A DNA stretch of 64,000 nt. It comes from CAZISM01 sp964541895 (GTDB taxonomy: Bacteria; Zhuqueibacterota; Zhuqueibacteria; Residuimicrobiales; Residuimicrobiaceae). Numbering within the stretch: the first letter of the stretch is position 1; each line of letters starts with the position of its first letter. Made by a program: the position numbers and the translations under genes. Positions 1 to 9,021 of the stretch are shown one piece after another. The stretch spans positions 1 to 64,000 of the forward strand of contig CAZISM010000009.1 of NCBI GenBank assembly GCA_964541895.1, written 5' to 3'. The notes beneath the pieces were generated by a model. That model was not told the DNA's origin, did no database searches, and saw only the letters and a program-made list of their open reading frames with translations.

Positions 1-575
1 TAACTTATATTTAATTCCGCCTAATGTCAATTGAATTTTGCGCATCAGCTGTTTTTCATACATGATAAAGCGCAATGTGATAGTTTGAATGAGTAACCTC
101 AGCTGGAACAGTGACGCAGAGAGAAAAAACATAATGTAATCATGCGCGGCTTGAGAATAAAAATTAAAAAACATCAAGTCGCGAAATATTCATAGCTTTA
201 ACGGAACTGCCCGCGGTTTATGGATAGGCTGGGGGTGCAGGATCAATGGCAGTATAGATCGGAAAAGCATGGCAAAGTTTAAAGTTGGACTGTTTGTCCT
301 CTCTGGCTTTATTCTTGATATTCTGATCCCTGTTGACTAGATTATTAACAATCGGCTTGTCGGTTCGTGCACATCATAGGGGCGAGGCGAGACGTTTCGG
401 CCACAACAATCGCTCAAGTCTATAACAGTTTGATGGGATGATGAGGTGGCGGAGAGTGTGGTATGATCCCGGGCGGCCGGCTGCGAGGATGGCGCGACAG
501 GTTCATGCACCCTCGAGTACTGATTACCTCGCTTCGTTAAGCATTGTTATGAAAACCCATAAGGGAGGAGGAGAG
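1..575. other. Left-edge stretch without a convincing gene
   Basis: About 575 bases precede the first supported start codon. The sequence is AT-richer than the genes that follow, and no open frame here looks like a known protein. A 23-codon frame at 269-340 begins MAKFKVGLFVLSGF, which is reminiscent of the N-terminus of MCE/MlaD proteins, but it stops at once and is not called. The second half presumably carries the promoter of the small secreted protein that starts at 576. No clear -35/-10 pair could be chosen. Confidence 0.4.
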
Positions 576-1106
576 ATGAAGAAAATCATTCTGGCGTTAT
601 GCCTGTGCTGGGGAGCTGGGGTTCATGCGCAAGCCGGCGCTGCGGATGCCATTACAATCAACCGGCATTCTCTTAAAAAGGCCAAAACCGTTGTCAACCG
701 GCCGCAACATGAAATGAGTTTGCTGTTCGTGATTAATGCGGAGCGCGGTGTTATTTCCGCGAACACACTGGAACTGGAGAACGTCGCCAACGCTGTGATC
801 TATTTCTCCGACCGGCCGGAGCGAATAGCCGGACACATTGCGCTGGAAAGCTTTTTGAAAAGCTGGAACAAATCCTCAGACAGTTTTGCCGATAATCCGC
901 CCAACGCCGTGCTGTCCATAACCGAGGATGGCAAAGTGTTCAATACCATCGTGGTCGAGCTTTTAAAGCCCATCATGGAAGGCACCACGCTGCGATTTCA
1001 AGTAAAAATTCTTGAAGGTACAATTCCGGCTACGGGTTCCATCCCCTTTACACATGATCCGCTGTTTATCGATGGCGGTTTTCCCTGTTTTATTGCAGGG
1101 TGCTGA
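576..1106 (+). CDS. Small secreted protein of unknown function
   Basis: This is a 176-residue protein whose function I do not recognise. The chosen ATG follows a strong ribosome binding site (GGGAGGAGGAG). It opens a typical signal peptide (MKKIILALCLCWGAG, with likely cleavage after VHAQA). A longer in-frame reading from 438 would bury this signal peptide and is less likely. The mature part is a single globular domain of about 150 residues, with the run VIYFSDRPERIAGH near residue 90 and a C-terminal part ending in FIDGGFPCFIAGC. Similar YFSDRPERI-containing secreted proteins exist in other bacteria as uncharacterised proteins; this is from memory and unchecked. It stands alone, and a terminator follows within 20 bases. 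Confidence 0.75.
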   Translation: MKKIILALCLCWGAGVHAQAGAADAITINRHSLKKAKTVVNRPQHEMSLLFVINAERGVISANTLELENVANAVIYFSDRPERIAGHIALESFLKSWNKSSDSFADNPPNAVLSITEDGKVFNTIVVELLKPIMEGTTLRFQVKILEGTIPATGSIPFTHDPLFIDGGFPCFIAGC

Positions 1107-1122
1107 CAAAAGACGGGCAAGC

Positions 1123-1161
1123 GGCCTCCGCCAATGATCAAAGCGGAGGCCTTTTGCTTTT
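1123..1161 (+). terminator. Rho-independent terminator after the small secreted protein
   Basis: GGCCTCCGC (1123-1131) and GCGGAGGCC (1143-1151) form a perfect 9-bp stem with an 11-base loop, followed by TTTTGCTTTT. It lies 17 bases after the stop codon at 1106, so it is well placed to end that transcript. Confidence 0.85.
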
Positions 1162-1241
1162 AAAAGGAGGTTGAGCGCGAGCGGTATTCCGGATCGCTGG
1201 CCTTTTTTTCGGAGTAATCCCCTGCTGCAAGACTTGACCAC

Positions 1242-2174
1242 CTAGTCATTGTTTTCCGGCAGCCCGCTGGGCCATGACTGATTCAGCACCGGCTGCAGTA
1301 TTTTTTCCACCTCGGCGATGAGCTCGTGTTCGTAGGGCTCTTCCAGCCAGTGAACCCATTTGCGGATGTTTTCCGGATTGGCCGATCCTGCCAGGCAGGT
1401 CGGCGTCTCTCCGGACAGCGTCGCGAACTGGAGCGCCAGTTTGGCGATGTCACAGCCCTGCTGCCGGCAAAAGGCCGCGGCCTGGCGGCAGGCGGCGCGC
1501 AGCGGTGCCGGCGCCGGGTGCCAGTCCGGTGCGCCGGTCTCGGTGAGCAGCCGCATGGCGAACGGCGATGCGTTGACCACGCCGACGCCGCGTTGCTGCA
1601 ACAGCGGCAGCAGATCCTTCAGCGAGCGATTCTGCAACGTGTAATGACAGTAACTCAGAATAACATCGATGTCTGCCTGCGCGAGCACGGTGCGGAATAT
1701 TCTGAGGGGAAATCCGGCCACGCCGATGAAGCGCACCTTGCCCTGCTGCTGCAGCCGGCGCAAGGCCGGCAGCGTCACTTCGATGATCTGCTGCAAATGG
1801 ACAAACTCGACGTCGTGACAAAACACCATATCGAGATAGTCGGTTCGCAGGCGGTGCAGGCTGACCTCTACACTTTCTACCACCCGCTCGGCGCGAAAAT
1901 CGAACTTGTCATCGTCATACCGTCCCAGTTTGCTGCTGAGGATCAGGCGGTCGCGCGGAATGTCGGCCAGAGCGACTCCCAGGAGGACCTCTGAAATGCC
2001 GCGGCCATAATAGGGTGAGGTATCGATGTAGGTGAGTCCCAGGTCATAAGCGGTATGTACGCTTTGGATGGCATCATCAAGATGCACTGCGCGGAACGCG
2101 CTGCCCAGCGACGAACCACCGAACGACAAGATCGGAACCTCCAGGCCGGTGTTACCCAGCAGCCGTTTTATCAT
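1242..2174 (-). CDS. Aldo/keto reductase, L-galactose/L-fucose dehydrogenase type
   Basis: This 310-residue NAD(P)-dependent aldo/keto reductase resembles plant L-galactose dehydrogenase and bacterial L-fucose (D-threo-aldose) 1-dehydrogenase along its whole length. It should oxidise the sugar at C1 to the lactone. Visible family marks are the N-terminal RLLGNTGLEV, DTSPYYG with the catalytic Tyr, SSKLGRY with the catalytic Lys, FCHD with the catalytic His, ILSYCHY in the middle and WPSG near the end. The start is the ATG at 2174, preceded by AGGAG that overlaps the stop codon of the upstream lactonase gene. The longer frame from 2219 would add 15 unrelated residues. It forms an operon with the lactonase, which gives two consecutive steps (sugar to lactone to acid). 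Substrate preference between L-fucose, L-galactose and related sugars cannot be read from sequence. Confidence 0.88.
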   Translation of the reverse strand: MIKRLLGNTGLEVPILSFGGSSLGSAFRAVHLDDAIQSVHTAYDLGLTYIDTSPYYGRGISEVLLGVALADIPRDRLILSSKLGRYDDDKFDFRAERVVESVEVSLHRLRTDYLDMVFCHDVEFVHLQQIIEVTLPALRRLQQQGKVRFIGVAGFPLRIFRTVLAQADIDVILSYCHYTLQNRSLKDLLPLLQQRGVGVVNASPFAMRLLTETGAPDWHPAPAPLRAACRQAAAFCRQQGCDIAKLALQFATLSGETPTCLAGSANPENIRKWVHWLEEPYEHELIAEVEKILQPVLNQSWPSGLPENND

Positions 2175-2184
2175 ACCTGATCTC

Positions 2185-3042
2185 CTATAAAAGTTTGTAA
2201 AATTTTTGGCAGTTACCACCCAGGATGGCGTCCTGCTCCTCAGCAGAGCATGCTTTAATGTATTCGATGACGACGTTCATCACCGTTTCATAGCTTCCGG
2301 CCAATGTACACACCGGCCAGTCTGACCCGATCATCAGCCGCCTGGCGCCGAACGCCTGCATGACTGTGTCCAGGTAAGGGTGCAGGTCATAAGGTTGCCA
2401 GCTGCGCCAATCCGCTTCGGTGACCAGGCCGGAGAGTTTGCAGTACACATTTTCATATTGCGCCAGCTCCTGGAGATGGATTTTCCAGGGCTCCAGTAAT
2501 TGTTGGGCGACAGGCGGTTTGCCGATGTGATCCAGAACAAAACGTTGCTGCGGGAATGTTTGCACTATCTTGACCGCTACGGGCAAATGGATGGGAAAGA
2601 GGAGCAGATCAAACGTCAGGCCATATGCCTCCAGCCTGCTCAAACCATTTTGGAAGGCGGGACGGAGCATGAATTCAGGATCGGATTCATCATGCACGAC
2701 GTGGCGCAGACCGACCAGTTTGCGATGATTTCTGAGCTGTTGCAGGTGTTCCTCGATTCGCGGCGACTGCAAATCGACCCATCCGACCACGCCCCTGATA
2801 AAGTCGAATTGATCCGCCAGGTGCAAAAGCCAGCTGGTCTCTTCCACCATTTGCCGGGCCTGAACAGCAATAGTGCCCGTGAAGGACATGGCGTCGAGAA
2901 GCGGCGCCAGATCGCCGGGCAGATAATCCCGGCGCAGAACCTGCATGTGGTCGGTCATCCACCCGTGCTGCTGCGGATGATAGTGCCAGAAATGCTGGTG
3001 ACTGTCGATTCTGATTGATGGATTTGCCGGTTCGTTTGCCAA
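2185..3042 (-). CDS. Amidohydrolase-family sugar lactonase (L-fuconolactonase-like)
   Basis: This 285-residue TIM-barrel hydrolase is of the COG3618 (amidohydrolase 2) group. It has the N-terminal metal motif DSHQHFW, a central LRHVVHDE, FVLDHIGKP on a later strand, YCKLSGL, and the C-terminal IGSDWPVC that carries the last metal-site Asp. Relatives hydrolyse L-fucono-, L-rhamnono- or L-galactono-lactone to the free acid. The start is TTG at 3042, with GGAG seven bases upstream. No suitable in-frame ATG lies closer to the conserved domain. Its stop lies 10 bases before the start of the aldo/keto reductase, so the two are co-transcribed and probably form an oxidative L-sugar pathway. A third step (acid dehydratase or dehydrogenase) is not in this window. 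Confidence 0.85.
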   Translation of the reverse strand: MANEPANPSIRIDSHQHFWHYHPQQHGWMTDHMQVLRRDYLPGDLAPLLDAMSFTGTIAVQARQMVEETSWLLHLADQFDFIRGVVGWVDLQSPRIEEHLQQLRNHRKLVGLRHVVHDESDPEFMLRPAFQNGLSRLEAYGLTFDLLLFPIHLPVAVKIVQTFPQQRFVLDHIGKPPVAQQLLEPWKIHLQELAQYENVYCKLSGLVTEADWRSWQPYDLHPYLDTVMQAFGARRLMIGSDWPVCTLAGSYETVMNVVIEYIKACSAEEQDAILGGNCQKFYKLL

Positions 3043-3329
3043 CTGGTTTCTCCATGCATGGGGGTGCGCTGCTGATTATGCGTTGTTGCCACTATATCCC
3101 GGTCTGTTTCCTGCCAGATCCATCGCGCTTTGCAGACCAGCGCCGGATCAGTCTGCGACCAGGCAGAGGGGAAAGCGATAAAGATCGTGAGTGCACGGAT
3201 TAGTTAAATTTTATCGCCTCCTTAACATCTTTATATTTGCTGCAATATACGCGATCTATATATCGGAGTCAAGCAAAGCCGGAGCTGCCTGATGGGGCTG
3301 CGGCATGGTATCGTTTGGTGTTGTTTCGC

Positions 3330-3412
3330 CCGTCGCATCGCGACGGAAATGAGATGCATTTTTTACCAGGCGTTAACACGCCTGGCTACCATCGCATGGT
3401 CGCTACGCGACC
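3330..3412. repeat. REP-like cluster of consecutive hairpins
   Basis: The gene-free stretch 3043-3465 holds one notable structure. Four perfect inverted repeats stand side by side: CCGTCGC-ATC-GCGACGG (3330-3346), CCAGGCG-TTAACA-CGCCTGG (3366-3385), ACCAT-CGC-ATGGT (3388-3400) and GGTCGC-TAC-GCGACC (3398-3412, sharing bases with the previous one). This dense palindrome pattern is typical of REP or small non-autonomous elements mobilised by Y1 transposases; that link is an inference. It lies downstream of the efflux operon's last gene and upstream of the lactonase promoter, so it may also stabilise the 3' end of the efflux mRNA. I saw no second copy in the window. Confidence 0.55.
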
Positions 3413-3465
3413 GATGTGTTGGTTCCTGATTAAATATTGATCTGCCCAGGCGATACTTGCTGGAA

Positions 3466-4809
3466 TTATCTTGCCGTCATCTGCAGGTAGCGGGTGCGGT
3501 TGATCATATACTCGGCCCGACTGTCCGCCAGCTGATCTATGGTCTGCTGCAGCAGGGCCTGCGCCTCCAGCAGATCCGCAACGCCGGTGATGCCGTTGCG
3601 ATAGCTGTCCTGGTTGACGTCGACGTTTTCTTCCGCCTGTTCCCTGGATTCCTCCGCCAGCAGCACCTGTCTGTAGCTGTCGCCGAAATCCAGCCACGCC
3701 TTTTCCATCTGCAGCAACAGCTGATCGGACTGGTCCTTTAAATTATTCCGCGCCATCTCTTCCCGGGCGCGTCGCTCCTTGAGCTCCGAGGTGCCGGAAA
3801 TCCAGTCCGAAAGCGGTACAGAAACAGAGCCAAAGAATACATTGTGGCGGACGCGATCCGACTCATCCAGTTTGACCACCATGGCACGCAGGCCTACGCC
3901 GGCTTGCGGCAGCAGTTCGCCCCGCTTAATGCGCTTTTGCAGGGTCGCCGCCTGCACAGCTTTATTGAGCAGGCGGTATTCGGTTCTGGAGCCCAGCACA
4001 GCCTGTGGATCGACATGGTAACGATCCGGCGCCTCCACAATTGGCCACGGCTCCGTGAGGACCAGGGTGGTATCGTTCTCCAGGCCGATGTGCCGGCAGA
4101 AAGCCATGGCCGCCAGTTTTCGGCCATTGTCCAGCTTGTTCATCTTTTGTCGTATATCGCTCTGTTTCAACTTGACCTTGAGCACGTCGTTGCGCATGAC
4201 CAGGCCGGATTCATAGGCATCCTGCACCTGCCGCAGCAGTGCGCTCAACAGGTCATCGTATTTCTGCAAGGTCGCTTTTTTTTCATCCAGGGAAACGATG
4301 CGCCAGTACTGCTCTTCGGTGGAGAGGGTGATTTCATCCTGGCTTAGAGTGACCCTGTAGCGCGCCACGTCACGGCCAACCGCTGCCAGCTGATTGCCGT
4401 AGAGGATGCGGCCGCCGGCAAAGAGCGGTTGTATGACATCGACGTATCCCACCTGCACATCCTTTAACATGCTGGTGGTTCCACCGGGAAAGTAGGCAAA
4501 CTGGGTTGGACGGAACAAGTTGATCGGATTACCGTCGTACACCGGCAGGTTGCCTGAGGGCGTGGTCATTTCGAACAGATGTTTCTGCGAATGAAACAAA
4601 AGCGCGCCGGCGCTGATCTCGGGGAAATATTCGCTCACTGCCGATCGGCGTATCGACGCCGCCGCATCCGCCTCCAGCCGGCTGTTTTTAATTTCAGCAT
4701 TGTTGCGCAGCGCCAGCTCGACGGCCTCTGCCAGGGTAAGCGATCGTTGCGGGAACGCCGCTTGGCTTGACAGAATCGCCATCACGAAAAGCATCAGTCG
4801 TTTTCTCAT
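3466..4809 (-). CDS. TolC-family outer-membrane efflux protein
   Basis: This 447-residue outer-membrane channel component should dock with the periplasmic adaptor and RND pump encoded just upstream. It has a signal peptide (MRKRLMLFVMAILSSQAAFPQ) and the two-repeat alpha-helical hairpin pattern of the family. SLTLAEAVELALRNNAEIK opens the first repeat, and long coiled helices follow near the middle (SLDEKKATLQKYDDLLSALL) and near the C-terminus (EESREQAEENVDVNQDSY). The ATG at 4809 lies one base after the pump's stop codon and has AAGGAAGG upstream, so translation is probably coupled. An in-frame ATG at 4839 lies inside the pump gene and was not chosen. It is the last gene of the tetR-linked efflux operon. 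Confidence 0.9.
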   Translation of the reverse strand: MRKRLMLFVMAILSSQAAFPQRSLTLAEAVELALRNNAEIKNSRLEADAAASIRRSAVSEYFPEISAGALLFHSQKHLFEMTTPSGNLPVYDGNPINLFRPTQFAYFPGGTTSMLKDVQVGYVDVIQPLFAGGRILYGNQLAAVGRDVARYRVTLSQDEITLSTEEQYWRIVSLDEKKATLQKYDDLLSALLRQVQDAYESGLVMRNDVLKVKLKQSDIRQKMNKLDNGRKLAAMAFCRHIGLENDTTLVLTEPWPIVEAPDRYHVDPQAVLGSRTEYRLLNKAVQAATLQKRIKRGELLPQAGVGLRAMVVKLDESDRVRHNVFFGSVSVPLSDWISGTSELKERRAREEMARNNLKDQSDQLLLQMEKAWLDFGDSYRQVLLAEESREQAEENVDVNQDSYRNGITGVADLLEAQALLQQTIDQLADSRAEYMINRTRYLQMTAR

Positions 4810-4810
4810 C

Positions 4811-7800
4811 TCATTCGCCTTCCTTGATCGCAACGGCATCGTTACGATGAAAATAGTAATAGAGCACCGGCAGAACCAGCAGAGACAGGGCCAGTGCGAA
4901 AATCAGTCCGGAACAGATGACAGCGCCCAGAGGACCCCAGAGGCTGGAGCCGCTGAGAATCATGGGGATGACACCGACCGCGGCCGCCGCGGAGGTCAAA
5001 AAGATCGGCCGCATGCGCCGCCGTCCGGCTGACATGGCGGCCTCTTCGGCGGTAAAACCCTGGTTGGTGCGCAGCTCATCGGCATAAGAGATAAAGATGA
5101 CGCCGTTGCGCACCACAATACCCATCAGGCCGATAAGGCCGACAAAGGCGGTTACACCAAAGGGGTAGCCGGTGAGCAACACGCCGACGGCTGCCCCGAA
5201 CACGCTCAACGGCAGCGTCGCCATGATGAGCAGGGAGGTTCTGGTCTTTTTGAACTGGAACATCAGGATCAAAAAGATCAGGGTCACGCTGGCGGCGAGA
5301 GAGTAGTAAAAGGGCGTCATGTTTTCCTGCGTGTCCTGATAATCGCCGCCATAGGTAATGGTTATGCCTTCCGGCCATTTCATGTTGTCCACGATCGGCC
5401 GGATCTGTTTAAATATATAAGTCGGATACAGACCGCGTTTTACTTCGGCGCGAACGGTCATGGTGCGTACGCCGTTGCGTCGTATTATTTCCGCTTCACT
5501 CCAGCCCGGCTTGATCTCTGCAATCTGACGAACCGGCACCGACACGGCGGTCAGCGGCGATGTCACATACAGATCGGCGATCTCTTCCGGTTTTGTTTTT
5601 ATTTTTTTGTCGATTTTCAGTTTGACAGATACCGGATAGTCCCCTTCCCAGACGGTAGACACGGGCAATCCTTTGACGCCGACCATCAGCGAGTTTTCCA
5701 GCACTGCGGTGGAGTAGCCCAGCAGGGCCGCCTGATCGCGCTTGACCTCCAGATCGATGATCGGCCTGGGCCGGCCATAATCGCTGCGCACATATTCCGT
5801 ACCTTCGATTTTGCGCAGATGGCCGGCGATGAGGTCCGCGGTCTGCCGCAGGGTGCGGATGCTGTCTCCGGAGATGCGCACCTCGATGGGCGCCTTTTGG
5901 ATGTCAAAGGCCAGCTGTTTCCATTTTATATCCGCCTGGGGATAATGGTTGTACATTCGTCGGCTGTATTCGTCAAGAATGTTGACCGTGGCGTCGCTCG
6001 ATTCGGTCAACACCACCATTTGGCCATAATGTTTAGCGGCAAAATTGGGCGAATAGAGGGTGTGAAATCTGGGCGAGCTGGCGCCGACAAACGACGTCAC
6101 CACCCGGATGCGGCTGTCCCTGGCCAATACCTTTTCCAGATCTCTCATGACGGCATCGGTCTGCTGCAGGGAACTGCCCTCGGCCAGATAAACTTCCACG
6201 GCAAACTGATTGCGCTCGATTTTCGGAAACGACTGCCGGGGAATAACCGCCAGCAGAGCGAGGCCGATAATAAACGAAACGAGCCCGACCGCCACCACCA
6301 GGGTTTTATGTGCAAATGCTTTTTCGAGCACGCTGTTATAAAGCGTTTGCAGCCTTTCCAGAAACGTTGGCCTGCCGTCCGATCTTTTAAGATCCCTGAT
6401 TCCGGTTTTGATCAGGGTATAACTCACCAGGGGGATCAGGGTGACCGAGATCAGCAACGAGATCAGCAACGCAAAGGTGATGGTCAGCGGCAGAGAACGG
6501 ATAAAATCGCCTGCGGTGCCGGACATGAAAAAAGGCATGGGCAGAAAGCAGATAATGATGACCAGCGTAGCGGAGAGCACGGAGCTGAAAAGCTCGGTCA
6601 CGCATTTGGAACCGGCTTTGAAACGGGACATGCCCTGATCCAGTTTTTCGATATAGTTGTCGATCACGACGATGGCATCGTCCACGGTAATGCCTAAAAC
6701 GAGGATCAGGCCGGCCAGCGACACCGTCTGCAGATCCATGCCGCACATCCACATCAACCCCAGGGCCATAAAAATGGAGGTTGGAATCGACAAGGCGGCG
6801 ATGCGCGCTACCCGGGCCGGCAACAGCAGCATGGTGACCACGATCACCGACAGCATGGAGATGACGAACTCTTTGAGAAAATTGCCGATGGCCCTGGACA
6901 CCGCGTCCGGAATATTGGAAATGGTGATGATGTGAACGTCGGACGGCAGGGAGCGGGAAAAGGCGTCCGTCACCCTGGCCACCTCTTTGCCGAAGGTGAC
7001 GATGTTTTTGCCCGGTCGCATTTCCAGTGAAACGATCATACATTTCTTGCCGTTGACACGGATATAGGAATCCGGCTCTTCGTATTCACGCACCACGCGG
7101 GCGATATCTTTAACACGAAGGACGTTGCCGGCCGGATCGGCATAGACGATCTGGTTGGCCACATCGGTTTCGCTGGTCAAGGTGGAGGATACATGCAGGG
7201 GGCGAACCAGTTGGCCGTCGTCGATGTCGCCGGCATAGCTGACAGCCGCCGGCGGTTTCAGCGCCGCCAGAACCTGCAGCGGTTTGATGCCGTACTGGGC
7301 CAGTCTGGCGTCGTCCATGTAGACGCTGATCTGTTCTCTCTGCATACCGTATTGCCTGACCTTGGCGACGGAAGCGATTCTGCGCACCTGGTCTTCGTAG
7401 CCGTTTACATAGTTTTCCAGCTCTTTATAGCTCCTGGTCTCTGACTGTACCGCCAGCAGCAGGGCGGAGGTGTTGCCGAAATCATTGTCCGCGGTCAGTG
7501 AGATAACACCGGCGGGCAGCTCGGCTTTCAGGCTGTTAAGCCCATGCTGCAGTTTGGCCCAAAATTCATCCAGGTTTTTTTCTTCCTGATTGGTGGCCAC
7601 ATAGATGACCATCACGTTCTCTTTGGATATGGAATAGGTTTTGGCGCGATCCACGGTTTTGAATTGAAAAAGAAATTTTTCCACCTTGGTCGTCACCTGG
7701 GCTTCCACCTGTTCCGATGAGGCGCCCGGATAGACGCCGACGATCAGTCCCAGCGGCACATCGAACTGCGGGTATTCGTCGCGCGGCATCAGAATCAGGG

Positions 7801-7897
7801 CGGAGACGCCGAGAAGCACGGCAATGCCGACAAAAATATATATGAGCTGCTTGTATCGTAACAACAGATCCAGCAGTGTTTGGTTTTCATTCAACAT
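4811..7897 (-). CDS. RND-family efflux pump (AcrB/MmpL-like inner-membrane transporter)
   Basis: This protein of about 1028 residues has the standard RND architecture of two halves, each with one transmembrane helix, a large periplasmic loop and five more helices. The fourth helix has the proton-relay signature GITVDDAIVV with paired Asp near residues 406-407. The C-terminal half has VGLIGLMGIVVRNGVIF, and the protein ends with a cytoplasmic tail. It should export drugs or other small molecules using the proton gradient. Of the two possible starts, ATG at 7897 has GGAGG eight bases away. GTG at 7903 is too close to that site. It lies between the adaptor gene (17-base gap) and the outer-membrane channel gene (1-base gap). 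The paired Asp fits hydrophobe/amphiphile export better than the metal exporters, but the substrate is unknown. Confidence 0.93.
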   Translation of the reverse strand: MLNENQTLLDLLLRYKQLIYIFVGIAVLLGVSALILMPRDEYPQFDVPLGLIVGVYPGASSEQVEAQVTTKVEKFLFQFKTVDRAKTYSISKENVMVIYVATNQEEKNLDEFWAKLQHGLNSLKAELPAGVISLTADNDFGNTSALLLAVQSETRSYKELENYVNGYEDQVRRIASVAKVRQYGMQREQISVYMDDARLAQYGIKPLQVLAALKPPAAVSYAGDIDDGQLVRPLHVSSTLTSETDVANQIVYADPAGNVLRVKDIARVVREYEEPDSYIRVNGKKCMIVSLEMRPGKNIVTFGKEVARVTDAFSRSLPSDVHIITISNIPDAVSRAIGNFLKEFVISMLSVIVVTMLLLPARVARIAALSIPTSIFMALGLMWMCGMDLQTVSLAGLILVLGITVDDAIVVIDNYIEKLDQGMSRFKAGSKCVTELFSSVLSATLVIIICFLPMPFFMSGTAGDFIRSLPLTITFALLISLLISVTLIPLVSYTLIKTGIRDLKRSDGRPTFLERLQTLYNSVLEKAFAHKTLVVAVGLVSFIIGLALLAVIPRQSFPKIERNQFAVEVYLAEGSSLQQTDAVMRDLEKVLARDSRIRVVTSFVGASSPRFHTLYSPNFAAKHYGQMVVLTESSDATVNILDEYSRRMYNHYPQADIKWKQLAFDIQKAPIEVRISGDSIRTLRQTADLIAGHLRKIEGTEYVRSDYGRPRPIIDLEVKRDQAALLGYSTAVLENSLMVGVKGLPVSTVWEGDYPVSVKLKIDKKIKTKPEEIADLYVTSPLTAVSVPVRQIAEIKPGWSEAEIIRRNGVRTMTVRAEVKRGLYPTYIFKQIRPIVDNMKWPEGITITYGGDYQDTQENMTPFYYSLAASVTLIFLILMFQFKKTRTSLLIMATLPLSVFGAAVGVLLTGYPFGVTAFVGLIGLMGIVVRNGVIFISYADELRTNQGFTAEEAAMSAGRRRMRPIFLTSAAAAVGVIPMILSGSSLWGPLGAVICSGLIFALALSLLVLPVLYYYFHRNDAVAIKEGE

Positions 7898-7914
7898 AAG
7901 CACATCCTCCGGAC

Positions 7915-8958
7915 CTATTGTTTCTCAACTTGTACGGCGGCGTTGTCGATCAGCTTTTGTCCGCCTGCGGTGACGATCCATTCATCTTTCAGCAGGCCGT
8001 GTTTGATTTCGACGCCGCTCTGCAGCAGGGTGCCCAGGATGACCTGACGCCGCTGCGCGCGCTGATCACGGTCGATGACGTAGACAAAATGGTCGCCTGT
8101 TTCCGAGGTGAGCACCGCCCGAACCGGTATCACCGGCCCGTGATCGGTTTTGCTCTCGATAATCACCTGACAGATCATGCCCGGCTTGATGGCGTGGTCG
8201 GAATTGGCCAGGCCGATTTTTATTTTGTAGGAATGCGCCAGCGGATCCGCCACCACGCCGATCTCTTCCACGTGTCCGGTGTACTCGCCTTGCGGCAATG
8301 CGGCGATGTGAATTCGGGCCGGTTGTCCTTTATGAACAGCGGCTATTTCATTTTCTGACACAGCCACGCGTGCAAAGACGCGGCTGATATTGACGATGGT
8401 AATGGAGGCGAGGTTGGGCGTGGCGACCATGCCCGGCTCGATGCTGCGCCGGCCGATCCATCCGGCTGCGGGCGCATACAACCTGCAATCCTCCAGATTC
8501 TTTTTCGAAATGGCGGCCGCGGCTTTGGCCTTGGTGAGATTGGTTTCGCATTCGATCATTTTTATTTCCGGCAAATTGCCGTTTTGGTACATGGGCGACA
8601 AACGCTGATAGGCATCCTCCGCCTGCTGCAACGTAGCCAGCGACATTTCGTATCCGCTTTTGGCGCTGATATCATTGAGTTCCGCCAGCAGCTCTCCCTT
8701 TTTGACCACATCCCCTTCGGAAACGTGAACAGCCGCCACAGTTCCCATAGTGGCAAAACTGAGGGGAATGGATTCCGACGCTTCGATAGCGCCACTGTAC
8801 GAGATCGCCTGGGCGTAATCATAGGCTTTGGCCTGTTCCGCGCTGACTTTGATCGGCGCCGGCACAGCCTGCTGTTTTCCGGAAGTGCCGGAACAGCCAA
8901 CCTGCAGCAGCAAAGCTGCGAAAAGAATGAAAGCTTCTAGAGTCTTGTGGAATTTCAT
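7915..8958 (-). CDS. RND efflux periplasmic adaptor (membrane fusion protein)
   Basis: This 347-residue HlyD/AcrA-type adaptor links the inner-membrane pump to the outer-membrane channel. The signal peptide ends in a lipobox-like QVGC, so it is probably a lipoprotein anchored in the inner membrane. The residue at -3 is Gln, which is unusual. The biotinyl-lipoyl half motif GTVAAVHVSEGDVVKKGELLAEL lies near residue 75. A coiled hairpin follows (QQAEDAYQRLSPMYQNG), then a beta-barrel region with second lipoyl half (LYAPAAGWIGRRSIEPG) and a membrane-proximal domain. The start at 8958 has AGGAG seven bases upstream and gives a clean signal peptide. The frame from 8982 would add eight unlikely residues. 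It is the first gene of the efflux operon, with a possible operator just upstream. Confidence 0.92.
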   Translation of the reverse strand: MKFHKTLEAFILFAALLLQVGCSGTSGKQQAVPAPIKVSAEQAKAYDYAQAISYSGAIEASESIPLSFATMGTVAAVHVSEGDVVKKGELLAELNDISAKSGYEMSLATLQQAEDAYQRLSPMYQNGNLPEIKMIECETNLTKAKAAAAISKKNLEDCRLYAPAAGWIGRRSIEPGMVATPNLASITIVNISRVFARVAVSENEIAAVHKGQPARIHIAALPQGEYTGHVEEIGVVADPLAHSYKIKIGLANSDHAIKPGMICQVIIESKTDHGPVIPVRAVLTSETGDHFVYVIDRDQRAQRRQVILGTLLQSGVEIKHGLLKDEWIVTAGGQKLIDNAAVQVEKQ

Positions 8959-8980
8959 GAACGCTCCTGAGTAAAATATC

Positions 8981-9002
8981 AAACGAATTTCGTATTTTGG
9001 TC
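8981..9002. promoter_or_regulatory. Possible TetR operator before the efflux operon
   Basis: The half-site CGTATTTTGGTC (8991-9002) matches CGTTTTTCGGTC in the palindrome upstream of the tetR gene at 10 of 12 positions. Here it follows an AT-rich arm, AAACGAATTT. It lies 23 bases upstream of the adaptor's start codon, where a repressor would block transcription. This rests on one shared half-site only. Confidence 0.35.
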
Positions 9003-9021
9003 GATTTTGTAGTAAAAATTT

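Noticed and set aside
269..340. 23-codon frame resembling the start of an MCE/MlaD protein
   Set aside because: Too short and ends at once. The similarity covers about 15 hydrophobic residues and may be chance.
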